This document shows, in pieces, positions 8,885 through 16,901 of a stretch of 64,000 nt of DNA; position 1 is the stretch's first letter; every line of letters begins with the position of its first letter. Origin of the DNA: Sedimentibacter sp. GTDB lineage: Bacteria; Bacillota; Clostridia; Tissierellales; Sedimentibacteraceae. The stretch spans positions 180,926 through 244,925 of the forward strand of contig JAHDLA010000001.1 in NCBI GenBank assembly GCA_018436705.1, in the 5' to 3' direction. The notes under the pieces were generated by a model. The model was not told the DNA's origin. It was given only the letters and a program-made list of their open reading frames with translations, and ran no database searches. The translations under genes were made by a program, and so were the position numbers.

Positions 8885-10564
8885 TTACATTTTATGTTTC
8901 TGCTTCTTCCTGACCAGAGTGGAAATATCTATTCCAAGCTTGAAAGCAGCCTCTTTCATAGTTTTTGAACTGTCTAAGGCTGTTTCTATTATAATTTTTT
9001 CATAATCGTCAAGCTTGTCCTTCAGTGTCTTCCCGTCATACATAAATTTAGAATCTTCTTCCGGAGAATTGTTAAGCAAGAGCTGTTCCCTGAACAGTTT
9101 TTTGTCAATTGACGCCTCGTCGGTTATTAAAACCATGCGCTCTATTATATTCCTAAGTTCTCTTATGTTTCCGTGCCAGCCATATACGAGAAAGCTTTCA
9201 AGGCAGCCGGTAGTAAAGTAACAATTTTTGCCGTACTTGTTATTAAAATATTCAATAAACTGCTGAGCAAGGGGAATGATGTCTTCTTTTCTATGTCTTA
9301 GGGGCGGAACCACAAAAGATACCACATTCAGTCTGTAATACAGATCCGCTCTGAACTTCTTTTCCTCAACCAGCTGTGCTAAATCAACGTTTGTAGCTGC
9401 AATAATTCTTGCATTAAATTCTACAGGCGATGTTCCTCCTATTCTGTAAAACATCCTATCATTTATGGAGCTCAAGAGCTTAACCTGTAAAGTGTACGGC
9501 ATATCACCTATTTCATCCAGATATAGAATACCGCCGTTTGCCTCCTCGAAAAGACCCTTTTTGCCCCCTTTTTGAGCTCCCGTAAACGCACCCTCCTCAT
9601 ACCCAAAAAATTCTGACTCAAGCAAGTGTTCAGGAACTGCGCTGCAATTTATTTTTATAAATTTACCCTTATTCTTTTTGCTTATATTGTATATATATGT
9701 TGCTATAAAATCCTTTCCTACCCCTGTTTCTCCCAAAATTAATATTGTGCTGTCAACATTGGCGATTTTTTTAGCTTTATTGTATATATTTTTCATTTTT
9801 TCATTATTATTAATAGGCTCTTTCAGCTTGGTTTTAATTTCAAAATTTTCGTAATCGCCATTAACAATAAACAAATTTTTTTCTTTAGTAATATTTTTCA
9901 TTAATACATCCAGCTCTGATACATCTCTTATAACCGCTATGGTTTTTTTAAGATTTCCGTTTTCATCAAATATAGGCGAGCCGGAAACCAAACACCTCTG
10001 GCCTTTGTAATAATTGTTTATTGTGGAAACGGGACCATTTGTTTCAATAACTCTGGCACAGCAGGAATTAGGCAGCACATCCAGCTTTCTTAAGTCATAA
10101 ACCGACTTTCCTATTATCTGTTCTCTGGATAAACCCGAAAGATCAAGAAACGCATCATTTACATAGGTTGTTGTACCTTCTTCATCAGTTATATAAATAC
10201 CGTCCTTAAGCTTGTTCAGCATTTCATTATATAAATATTTCTGGCTGCTTAATCTGGTAATTTGCTTTTCCAATTCACTGCCAATAATTGAATCATAGAA
10301 GAAAAACAGAGACAGCTCATTTCCATAAAGTTTAAATTTATTATGAACAGCATAGTAAACAGAATTATCGATATATTTGACAGAACTGAAATTCTGATCC
10401 TCATCGCCCTTTATATCATGAAAATACATTGTTAATTTTTTATTTAAAATTTCTCCACTAACCTTACATATGTTTGCTTTAAAGTAATTATTGCAGTATA
10501 AAATATTGTATTTATTGTCTGTTATAACGAATCCTATTGTAAAATCAACATTTTTAATTCTCAT
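8885..10564 (-). CDS. Sigma-54-dependent activator of the thiolase/CoA-transferase operon
   Basis: Enhancer-binding protein of about 559 residues. Sensor part (about 1-240) with PAS-like sequence, including YLYNEMLNKLKDGIYITDEEG and the PAS fold after it; AAA+ domain with Walker A GETGVGKD, sigma-54 loop GAFTGA, Walker B GGILYLDE; C-terminal helix-turn-helix KEAAFKLGIDISTLVRKK. I chose the Met at 10564 because AAAGGA precedes it; the ORF can extend to 10642, but the upstream Met codons lack a ribosome site. It is divergent from the thiolase gene, whose promoter is sigma-54 type, which suggests its target. Confidence 0.87.
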   Translation of the reverse strand: MRIKNVDFTIGFVITDNKYNILYCNNYFKANICKVSGEILNKKLTMYFHDIKGDEDQNFSSVKYIDNSVYYAVHNKFKLYGNELSLFFFYDSIIGSELEKQITRLSSQKYLYNEMLNKLKDGIYITDEEGTTTYVNDAFLDLSGLSREQIIGKSVYDLRKLDVLPNSCCARVIETNGPVSTINNYYKGQRCLVSGSPIFDENGNLKKTIAVIRDVSELDVLMKNITKEKNLFIVNGDYENFEIKTKLKEPINNNEKMKNIYNKAKKIANVDSTILILGETGVGKDFIATYIYNISKKNKGKFIKINCSAVPEHLLESEFFGYEEGAFTGAQKGGKKGLFEEANGGILYLDEIGDMPYTLQVKLLSSINDRMFYRIGGTSPVEFNARIIAATNVDLAQLVEEKKFRADLYYRLNVVSFVVPPLRHRKEDIIPLAQQFIEYFNNKYGKNCYFTTGCLESFLVYGWHGNIRELRNIIERMVLITDEASIDKKLFREQLLLNNSPEEDSKFMYDGKTLKDKLDDYEKIIIETALDSSKTMKEAAFKLGIDISTLVRKKQKHKM

Positions 10565-10656
10565 ATTATTATCCTTTAAATACATATTATTAAAATTTTT
10601 AGTTAAATTTTCTAGACAGTATGATACAATAAACAGATACATACCTATCCTCTTAT

Positions 10657-10685
10657 ATTATACAAGTTCATATGCAATTTTGCAA
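10657..10685 (-). promoter_or_regulatory. Sigma-A promoter of the 8885 activator gene
   Basis: On the minus strand TTGCAA and TATAAT are separated by 17 bases. The -35 and much of the spacer lie inside the dyad at 10670-10687, so occupation of that site should block this promoter. Confidence 0.6.
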
Positions 10686-10719
10686 TAAATGTTTTTATGA
10701 AATATGCAGTTTTGCATAT
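10670..10719. promoter_or_regulatory. Tandem dyad sites, candidate enhancer of the thiolase operon
   Basis: Two related dyads, ATATGCAATTTTGCAATA at 10670-10687 and ATATGCAGTTTTGCATAT at 10702-10719, start 32 bases (three helical turns) apart. The second is a perfect inverted repeat, ATATGCA-N4-TGCATAT. They lie about 65-115 bases upstream of the sigma-54 -24 element, the usual enhancer position. The divergent activator is the obvious candidate protein. Confidence 0.7.
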
Positions 10720-10782
10720 TGATAGTTAATGGATTAACGTTTCTAAGATGTTAAATACAGTATTTTACATGCTTTTTATTTA

Positions 10783-10798
10783 TGGCATGACATTTGCT
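10783..10798 (+). promoter_or_regulatory. Sigma-54 (-24/-12) promoter of thiolase-ctfAB
   Basis: TGGCATGACATTTGCT matches TGGCAYR-N4-TTGCW completely. Transcription would begin near 10810, just before the ribosome site AGGAGG of the thiolase ATG at 10835. It also shows that an in-frame ATG at 10748 cannot be the start on this transcript. Confidence 0.88.
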
Positions 10799-10834
10799 AC
10801 TTATCTTAGTGCAAAAAAATTTAGGAGGATGATT

Positions 10835-12013
10835 ATGAAAAAGGCAGTAATAGTATCTGCAGCAAGAACACCAATAGGATCATTTGGAGGATCGCTGACT
10901 CCATTGTCAGCGGTAGATTTGGGAGTTATTGCAGCAAAAGAGGCAATCAAAAGGGCAGGAATCGAACCAACAGCTGTTGAAGAAGTATATTTTGGAAATG
11001 TTTTAGGTGCTGGCCTGGGTCAAAATGTTTCCAGACAAGTATCTCTGGGATCAGGAGTCCCGGTTGAAACTCCGGCACTGACAATTAATATGGTATGCGG
11101 TTCAGGACTGAGAGCAGTGAGCATGGCTGCACAATTTGTTGAAAGCGGACAATGCGACATCATATTATGCGGCGGAACAGAAAGCATGACAAACGCTCCT
11201 TACCTGCTTCCCAAAGCAAGATGGGGTCACAGAATGGGTGATGGCAAAATTGTTGACTACATGGTGTATGACGGATTAACTGACGTTTATAATCAGTATC
11301 ACATGGGAATAACAGCAGAGAATGTTGCAGAGAAATACGGCATAACAAGAGAAGAGCAGGATAAATTTGCGGTTCAAAGCCAAAATAGAGCAGAAGAAGC
11401 GCAAAAAACCGGAAGATTCAAAGATGAAATAGTACCAGTGGAAATACCTCAGAGAAAGGGAGACCCAATAGTAATAGACACTGATGAGTTTCCAAGACAC
11501 GGTTCAACATTAGAGAAAACTGCAAAATTAAGACCTGCATTTAAGAAGGATGGAACCGTTACCGCAGGTAACGCATCTGGTATTAATGACGGGGCAGCAG
11601 CTTTTGTTTTAATGAGCAAAGAAAAAGCAGATGAGCTTGGGATTAAATATTTATGTGAAATTTCAGGCTACGCTTCAGCCGGAGTTGATCCGAAAGTAAT
11701 GGGATTAGGACCTATTCCTGCTACTAAAAAAGCTTTGGCTAATGCAGGCTGGACTGTTGAGGATCTGGGGCTTGTAGAAGCAAATGAGGCATTTGCATCA
11801 CAGGCTATTGCCGTAACTCGTGATTTAGGACTGAACCCTGAAATTACAAATGTAAACGGCGGTGCGATAGCACTGGGACATCCTATAGGAGCTTCCGGAG
11901 CAAGAATTCTTGTTTCCCTTATATACGAAATGCAAAAAAGAGATGTCAAGAAAGGACTTGCCACTCTTTGCATAGGCGGAGGAATGGGAACCTCATTACT
12001 TGTTGAAAGATAG
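10835..12013 (+). CDS. thl: Acetyl-CoA C-acetyltransferase (thiolase)
   Basis: Biosynthetic-type thiolase interconverting two acetyl-CoA and acetoacetyl-CoA. At 392 residues it has the usual length. The N-terminus [19 protein letters not shown] is standard; the nucleophile Cys is in [11 protein letters not shown] (about residue 88), the His in [16 protein letters not shown] (about 348) and the second Cys in LCIGGGMG (about 378). The frame extends upstream to 10748, but the ATG at 10835 has the ribosome site TTAGGAGGATGATT and lies after the sigma-54 promoter. It leads an operon with ctfA and ctfB, as expected for acetoacetate use. Confidence 0.96.
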   Translation: MKKAVIVSAARTPIGSFGGSLTPLSAVDLGVIAAKEAIKRAGIEPTAVEEVYFGNVLGAGLGQNVSRQVSLGSGVPVETPALTINMVCGSGLRAVSMAAQFVESGQCDIILCGGTESMTNAPYLLPKARWGHRMGDGKIVDYMVYDGLTDVYNQYHMGITAENVAEKYGITREEQDKFAVQSQNRAEEAQKTGRFKDEIVPVEIPQRKGDPIVIDTDEFPRHGSTLEKTAKLRPAFKKDGTVTAGNASGINDGAAAFVLMSKEKADELGIKYLCEISGYASAGVDPKVMGLGPIPATKKALANAGWTVEDLGLVEANEAFASQAIAVTRDLGLNPEITNVNGGAIALGHPIGASGARILVSLIYEMQKRDVKKGLATLCIGGGMGTSLLVER

Positions 12014-12018
12014 TTTTT

Positions 12019-12120
12019 AGCGGAGGAAACGGCAGCTGAATAGGATGCCGTTCGTCAGAATTGGAAAGGTTTCCTTGCCTGACGGGAGGTAATATACCGG
12101 TTCAGCCGCTTAATTCCTCC
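12019..12120 (+). ncRNA. Structured element between thiolase and ctfA, family unknown
   Basis: An intergenic stretch rich in base pairing. AGCGG (12019-12023) can pair with CCGCT (12106-12110), enclosing three hairpins: AACGGCA/TGCCGTT (12028-12034 with 12046-12052), CGTCAG/CTGACG (12053-12058 with 12079-12084, containing GGAAA/TTTCC), and GGTA/TACC (12088-12091 with 12095-12098). The loop of the first, GCTGAA (12035-12040), matches TTCAGC (12101-12106), a possible pseudoknot. GGAGGAA (12022-12028) can alternatively pair with TTCCTCC (12114-12120). It is in the operon's sense orientation, 33 bases before ctfA. It does not look like a simple terminator, and I do not recognise it as a known riboswitch. 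Confidence 0.5.
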
Positions 12121-12152
12121 TATTAATAAAAAAATTCAAGAGGAAGGTATGT

Positions 12153-12809
12153 ATGATAAATAAAATTATTTCTGTGAAGGAGGCCGCAGAAAAGGTTCAG
12201 GATGGCATGACTGTAATGGTCGGCGGATTTCTGGCCAACGGCACTCCCGAAATTTTAATCGATGCCCTTGTAGAAAAAAATGTAAAAGATCTTATTCTGA
12301 TTTGCAATGACACAGGTTTCCCCGACAGAGGCGTTGGCAAAATGGTTGTTAGTAAACAATTCAAAAAAATTATTGCTTCACATGTGGGAACTAATCCTGA
12401 AACAGCAAATCAAATGAACTCCGGAGAAACCGAAGTTATCCTTACACCTCAAGGAACGCTCGCAGAAAAAGTAAGATGCGGCGGAAACGGTTTAGGAGGA
12501 TTTTACACACCTACAGGTATCGGAACCGAAGCCGAAACAAATAAAGAAAAGAAAGTTATCGACGGAAAAGAATATATACTTGAAACTCCGTTAAAAGCTG
12601 ACGTTGCATTGCTGAGAGCATCCATAGCCGATAAAAAAGGAAATATGGTTTTTAATAAAACAATGAAAAACTTTAACCCTTTGATGGCTACCGCTGCAGA
12701 CACAGTAATAGTTCAAGCTGATAAAATAGTTGAAGTAGGCGAAATAGACCCTGATCATGTTATGTGTTCCGGTATATTCGTTGACTACATTGTCGGAGGT
12801 GATAAATAA
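12153..12809 (+). CDS. ctfA: Butyrate/acetate-acetoacetate CoA-transferase, alpha subunit
   Basis: Alpha subunit of a family I CoA-transferase moving CoA from butyryl- or acetyl-CoA to acetoacetate. It is 218 residues with the family motif GMTVMVGGFLANGTPEILIDAL at about 18-39 and a glycine-rich GGNGLGGFYTPTGIGT loop near 110-126. Its stop overlaps the ATG of the beta subunit by one base (TAATG), so the subunits are coupled. In lysine fermentation this enzyme activates the acetoacetate released by Kce. Whether butyrate or acetate is preferred cannot be read. Confidence 0.93.
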   Translation: MINKIISVKEAAEKVQDGMTVMVGGFLANGTPEILIDALVEKNVKDLILICNDTGFPDRGVGKMVVSKQFKKIIASHVGTNPETANQMNSGETEVILTPQGTLAEKVRCGGNGLGGFYTPTGIGTEAETNKEKKVIDGKEYILETPLKADVALLRASIADKKGNMVFNKTMKNFNPLMATAADTVIVQADKIVEVGEIDPDHVMCSGIFVDYIVGGDK

Positions 12810-13465
12810 TGGATGCAAAAACAGTTATTGCAAAAAGAGTAGCACAGTTATTGCATGACGGAGATGTTGTAAATCTTGGTATTGGTCTTCCTACAATGGT
12901 GGCAAATTATATTCCTGAAGGAATCGATATCACATTTCAGTCCGAAAACGGATTTCTGGGACTGGGACCAGCGCCGGAATCGGGTAAAGAAGACTGGGAG
13001 CTTGTTAATGCAGGCGGTATGCCCTCGTCAATAGTCCCGGGTGGTATGTTCTTCGACAGCGCAACCTCTTTTGGTATAATCAGAGGAGGACATGTTGACG
13101 CAACAATACTGGGCGCAATGCAAGTCGACGAAAAAGGTAATCTTGCAAATTGGAAAATACCCGGCAAAATGGTACCTGGAATGGGTGGTGCAATGGACCT
13201 TGTTGTAGGAGCAAAAACCGTTATTATATCAATGGTTCATACTCAAAAGGGAAAACCTAAAATTTTAAAGCAATGCACTCTTCCTTTAACCGCTAAGGAT
13301 CAGGTAAACATAATTGTTACTGAAATGGCATTGATCAGAGTGACGGACAAAGGGCTTGTTCTTGAAGAGCTGGGTCCCGAAGCCACAGTTGAAGATGTAA
13401 TTGCAGCTACAGAAGCTGATTTGATAGTTTCACCAGATTTAAAAAGATTTGGATTAGATGATTAA
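12809..13465 (+). CDS. ctfB: Butyrate/acetate-acetoacetate CoA-transferase, beta subunit
   Basis: Catalytic beta subunit, 218 residues. The active-site Glu lies in FQSENGFLGLGP at about residue 46; GIGLPTMVANYIP near the N-terminus and GGAMDLVVGAK near 125-135 are family hallmarks. It is last in the thl-ctfAB operon and is followed by a long hairpin terminator. The order thiolase, alpha, beta suits conversion of acetoacetate to two acetyl-CoA. Confidence 0.94.
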   Translation: MDAKTVIAKRVAQLLHDGDVVNLGIGLPTMVANYIPEGIDITFQSENGFLGLGPAPESGKEDWELVNAGGMPSSIVPGGMFFDSATSFGIIRGGHVDATILGAMQVDEKGNLANWKIPGKMVPGMGGAMDLVVGAKTVIISMVHTQKGKPKILKQCTLPLTAKDQVNIIVTEMALIRVTDKGLVLEELGPEATVEDVIAATEADLIVSPDLKRFGLDD

Positions 13466-13476
13466 TCTATAATAAT

Positions 13477-13541
13477 AAAAAAGAGTATTAAAATTAAAAT
13501 GTCCTTGGCGAAGGTAAACATTTTACATTAATACTCTTTTT
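13477..13541 (+). terminator. Terminator of thl-ctfAB
   Basis: The outer arms AAAGAGTATTAA and TTAATACTCTTT enclose a second stem, AAAATGT/ACATTTT, topped by CCTT/AAGG. A T run follows at 13537-13541. Confidence 0.85.
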
Positions 13542-13612
13542 CTTTCACTATTTTATCACATTTGTGGTATATTATATTTAAAAAAAATGTACAATAAATC
13601 TAGAGGGGTTGT

Positions 13613-15097
13613 ATGATATTGAAATTCAGTTTGAAAAATAAACTTTTTTTAGCAATACTTTGCGTGTTGATTTTAAATGTCGTTATATCTGCCATACTTG
13701 GAACCACAATGTTTGACAAACTTTATACCAATGATAAGATAAGCAGTCTTAAAAACGGCGTTGAAAGCATCAAATCAAAATATTTAGCAGGAAATTTGAA
13801 TGAAACTGTTGAAGAAATAATTAATTACGAAGTGCAGAACATGACCATTTGCATTTTTTCTTTGAATACCGAAACGGGAGCAGGAGAAATTGAATACTAT
13901 TCAAGGCAGAGATATTTTTCCACGAGTCCATTTGACAATGAAATTTTAAGGCTGATAGAAAGGCTTTATAGCGAGAATGCCTTTAGTGAGCTCTCTAATT
14001 CAAAGTATTACATCCGAAATATAGAAACAGAACGTCCGGATAATAATATAACGGTTTTATCAAATATAAAAGAAAACACATACATCATAATGCAGACCCC
14101 AAAAAAATTCATAAATGACATTTCATATTCGGCCATAAAGTATTCTTTGTTAATTTCATTTTTTTCACTGCTGATTGCCGCAATAATAATGTACTTTGTT
14201 GCCGATAAAACAACACGTCCTATTCGCCAGCTGCAGGTAATTGCAGATAAAATTTCAAAGCTGAATTTTTCGGAAAGATGCTCCGTATTGTCAATGGACG
14301 AGGTGGGGCTGTTATCTGTGAGCATAAATAACATGGCTGACAAATTACAGGACTATGTTGAAAAATTAAAGGATGACCTTTTGAGACAAGAAAAAACCGA
14401 TAACATGCGAAAGCAGTTCATAGCTAACGTATCACATGATTTTAAAACTCCTCTTACGCTAATAATAAGCTACTCAGAAGCTTTAACCGACATGAAGGAC
14501 ATAGATGAACCGACAAAAAAGGAATACCTTGATATAATAATTAACGAAGCACATAAAATGTCCGAATTTGTTCAGGAACTTCTTAAACTGTCGCAGCTTG
14601 AGGTCGGAATAATAAAATTGGAAAAGTCCAATTTCAGCATAAATGATATTATTGATTCAACAATTTATAAAAACTTAATAATTTCAAATGAAAAAAATAT
14701 TTCAATTGACAAGGAAACTTCTGAAAACTGCATAGTATTTGCAGATTATTTCAGAATTGAACAAGTATTTCAAAATCTGTACGAAAATGCAATTAAATAC
14801 TGCAATCCCGGAGGCTCCGTGAAAGTATCCACCTCTATCTCAGATGATAAATGCCGAATCAGTATTTTTAATACCGGTAATCACATATCTGACGAAGATG
14901 TAGAAAATATTTTTGTAAGCTTTTACAGAGCTGATAAGTCAAGAAACAGCCTTGGGAGCTACGGTCTTGGACTGGCAATTGTCAAGGTAACCATGGATAT
15001 GCACGGCGAGCAGTACGGTGTTAAAAATTTTGAAAACGGAGTTGAATTCTGGTTTGAACTTGAGAACTCCGAAATAAATTTAAAAACGGAGGATTAA
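13613..15097 (+). CDS. Membrane sensor histidine kinase
   Basis: 494 residues. Two membrane segments (about 10-30 and 178-198) flank an extracytoplasmic sensing domain of about 145 residues; then a HAMP linker with TTRPIRQLQVIADKIS, a HisKA helix with the phospho-His in NVSHDFKTPLT (about residue 274), and an ATPase domain with an N-box YENAIKYC and glycine loops SYGLGLAIVK. The gene is translationally close to the response regulator (1-base gap). The signal is unknown; regulation of the zinc uptake genes or of htrA nearby is possible but unproven. Confidence 0.93.
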   Translation: MILKFSLKNKLFLAILCVLILNVVISAILGTTMFDKLYTNDKISSLKNGVESIKSKYLAGNLNETVEEIINYEVQNMTICIFSLNTETGAGEIEYYSRQRYFSTSPFDNEILRLIERLYSENAFSELSNSKYYIRNIETERPDNNITVLSNIKENTYIIMQTPKKFINDISYSAIKYSLLISFFSLLIAAIIMYFVADKTTRPIRQLQVIADKISKLNFSERCSVLSMDEVGLLSVSINNMADKLQDYVEKLKDDLLRQEKTDNMRKQFIANVSHDFKTPLTLIISYSEALTDMKDIDEPTKKEYLDIIINEAHKMSEFVQELLKLSQLEVGIIKLEKSNFSINDIIDSTIYKNLIISNEKNISIDKETSENCIVFADYFRIEQVFQNLYENAIKYCNPGGSVKVSTSISDDKCRISIFNTGNHISDEDVENIFVSFYRADKSRNSLGSYGLGLAIVKVTMDMHGEQYGVKNFENGVEFWFELENSEINLKTED

Positions 15098-15098
15098 T

Positions 15099-15773
15099 AT
15101 GGAAACTAAAATATTATTAGTCGAAGATGAAAACAATATAAGAAAACTTGTTGCCAGCTACCTTGTTAAGGAAGGCTTCAGTGTAGTTGAAGCCGGTGAC
15201 GGAGAAGAAGCAGTGCAAAAATTTGATAAGGAATATGATTTTTCACTTATAATACTTGACGTAATGATGCCAAAAATGGACGGCTACCAGGTTGCTTCAT
15301 ATATACGCAAGACCTCTGATGTCCCTATACTTATGCTTACTGCCAGAGATGCGGAAATTGATGAAATCACAGGCTTTAATTCCGGCGCCGACGAATATAT
15401 TTCAAAACCTTTCAGCCCAAGAATTTTGGTTGCACGAGTAAAAAATCTTTTAAAACGAACTTCACAGAACAGTATGCAGGATATAGAAGTGGGTGGGATA
15501 TGCATTAAGTACAGAGAGCGCATTGCTTTAATAGACGGCGAAAAAGCTATTCTCACTCCAAAGGAGTTTGATTTGTTGTACTACCTGATTAATAATAAAA
15601 ACCTTGTTTTAACAAGAAGCCAGATACTCTCAACAGTATGGGGATGGGATTATTTCGGAGATGACAGAACAGTTGATACTCATATTAAATGTCTGCGTTC
15701 AAAAATAGGTAAATACGATAAAAATATAGTAACCGTAAGAAAGATAGGCTATAAATTTGAGTATGAAAATTAA
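15099..15773 (+). CDS. OmpR-family response regulator
   Basis: 224 residues: receiver domain (1-115) with phospho-acceptor Asp in IILDVMMPKMDG at about 54, acidic pair VEDE near the start and Lys in FISKPF-type position (YISKPFS, about 104); winged-helix DNA-binding domain (about 130-224) with LTPKEFDLLYYLINNKNLVLTR-type and DDRTVDTHIKCLRSKI motifs. It pairs with the preceding kinase. OmpR-type regulators bind direct repeats, and one such repeat lies upstream of htrA (19870-19889). Confidence 0.94.
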   Translation: METKILLVEDENNIRKLVASYLVKEGFSVVEAGDGEEAVQKFDKEYDFSLIILDVMMPKMDGYQVASYIRKTSDVPILMLTARDAEIDEITGFNSGADEYISKPFSPRILVARVKNLLKRTSQNSMQDIEVGGICIKYRERIALIDGEKAILTPKEFDLLYYLINNKNLVLTRSQILSTVWGWDYFGDDRTVDTHIKCLRSKIGKYDKNIVTVRKIGYKFEYEN

Positions 15774-15803
15774 TTGCTCTGCTGCAATCTTTATATTATT
15801 ATA

Positions 15804-15832
15804 TTGACATAGTGACCATTTCAAATTATAAT
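15804..15832 (+). promoter_or_regulatory. Consensus sigma-A promoter of znuACB
   Basis: TTGACA (15804-15809), a 17-base spacer and TATAAT (15827-15832): a perfect match to the housekeeping consensus. Such a strong promoter normally needs a repressor; a dyad directly follows. Confidence 0.9.
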
Positions 15833-15838
15833 AAATGC

Positions 15839-15859
15839 AAATGCAAATCAATTGCATTT
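15839..15859. promoter_or_regulatory. Dyad operator at the znuA transcription start (Zur-like)
   Basis: Perfect 8-base arms AAATGCAA and TTGCATTT with a 5-base centre, beginning 6 bases after the -10 and so covering the start point. Size, shape and place fit a Fur/Zur-type metal-dependent repressor. The bases differ from the Bacillus Zur box (which has AAATCGTAAT), so the repressor identity is inferred from the zinc transport genes. Confidence 0.68.
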
Positions 15860-15898
15860 AAATCGAAAACAAAACTACTATTTGGAGGTTACTAAATA

Positions 15899-16891
15899 AT
15901 GAAAAAGTTTTGGAGTATATTGTTAACAGGGATTTTACTTCTTTCTCTTTTTACAGGTTGCAGTAAAACCCAGGAATTGGCAGATTCAAATGATGAAGGT
16001 AAACTATCGGTGTATACCAGTTTTTACCCCATGTATGATTTTGCTTCAAAAATCGGGGGAGATAAAATTAATGCAGTAAATATGGTTCCGGATGGAACCG
16101 AACCACACCATTGGGAGCCTACCGCAGCCGATATAGCCGGTCTTGAAAAAGCATCGGTATTTATATATAATGGAGCTGGTATGGAGCATTGGGTTGAAGA
16201 TGTTCTTGAATCTATACAAAATGACAATCTTATTGCAGTTGAAGCCTCTGAAGGCCTGACGCTGCTGGAAGGTCACAGCCATGATGAACATTCTGAAAAT
16301 GAGGATGAGAATCATGAAGATGAGGAACACGAACATGAGGAAAGCGAACATGAGGAACACGAACATGGAGAATTTGACCCTCATGTCTGGCTTGACCCTA
16401 TGAATGCAAAAGCTGAGATGGAAAAAATAAAAGATGCATTAGTAATGGCTGATCCTGATAACAGCGATTATTATGAAGCAAACTATACTAAGTATGCAGC
16501 TGAAATAGAGGAGCTGGATAAAGAATTCAGGGATACACTTTCTCCTCTTCCGAATAAGGATATTATCGTAACTCACCAAGCATTTGGATACTTGTGCCAT
16601 GCTTATGGATTAAACCAAGTTCCCGTAGAGGGTCTTACTCCAGATTCTGAACCTGATCCTGCAAGAGTAGCGGAAATTATAGAATTCGCCAAGGAACACA
16701 AAGTAAATGTAATCTTTTTCGAAGAGCTGGTAAGCCCTAAGGTAGCCGAGGTCATCGCAGACGCTATCGGTGCCGGAACTGATGTTCTGAGCCCTGTTGA
16801 AGCTCTCAGCGATGAGCAGAAGGAAGCAAAGGATGACTATTTTGCTGTTATGAGACAAAATCTAGCATCCTTAAAAGCAGCGTTAAAATAA
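15899..16891 (+). CDS. znuA: Zinc ABC transporter, substrate-binding lipoprotein
   Basis: Cluster A-1 metal-binding protein, 330 residues. The signal peptide ends in a lipobox, LFTGC (Cys about 21). A His/Asp/Glu-rich loop (about 122-157, many HE and EH repeats) is typical of zinc rather than manganese binders. Metal-ligand regions include PHHWEPTAAD (His about 64), FDPHVWLDP (about 160) and VTHQAFGYL (about 224). It leads znuA-znuC-znuB; the ATPase gene starts 10 bases later. Confidence 0.93.
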   Translation: MKKFWSILLTGILLLSLFTGCSKTQELADSNDEGKLSVYTSFYPMYDFASKIGGDKINAVNMVPDGTEPHHWEPTAADIAGLEKASVFIYNGAGMEHWVEDVLESIQNDNLIAVEASEGLTLLEGHSHDEHSENEDENHEDEEHEHEESEHEEHEHGEFDPHVWLDPMNAKAEMEKIKDALVMADPDNSDYYEANYTKYAAEIEELDKEFRDTLSPLPNKDIIVTHQAFGYLCHAYGLNQVPVEGLTPDSEPDPARVAEIIEFAKEHKVNVIFFEELVSPKVAEVIADAIGAGTDVLSPVEALSDEQKEAKDDYFAVMRQNLASLKAALK

Positions 16892-16901
16892 GGAGGACGT
16901 A

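Noticed and set aside
10565..10642. Longer N-terminus of the 8885 activator
   Set aside because: No ribosome site at the earlier Met codons; AAAGGA supports 10564.
10748..10834. 29-residue N-terminal extension of the thiolase
   Set aside because: It contains the sigma-54 promoter, has no ribosome site and encodes sequence unlike thiolase; ATG 10835 has AGGAGG.
12019..12120. Cobalamin or another known riboswitch
   Set aside because: I could not match the conserved core of a known class by eye, so I left it as an unknown structured element.
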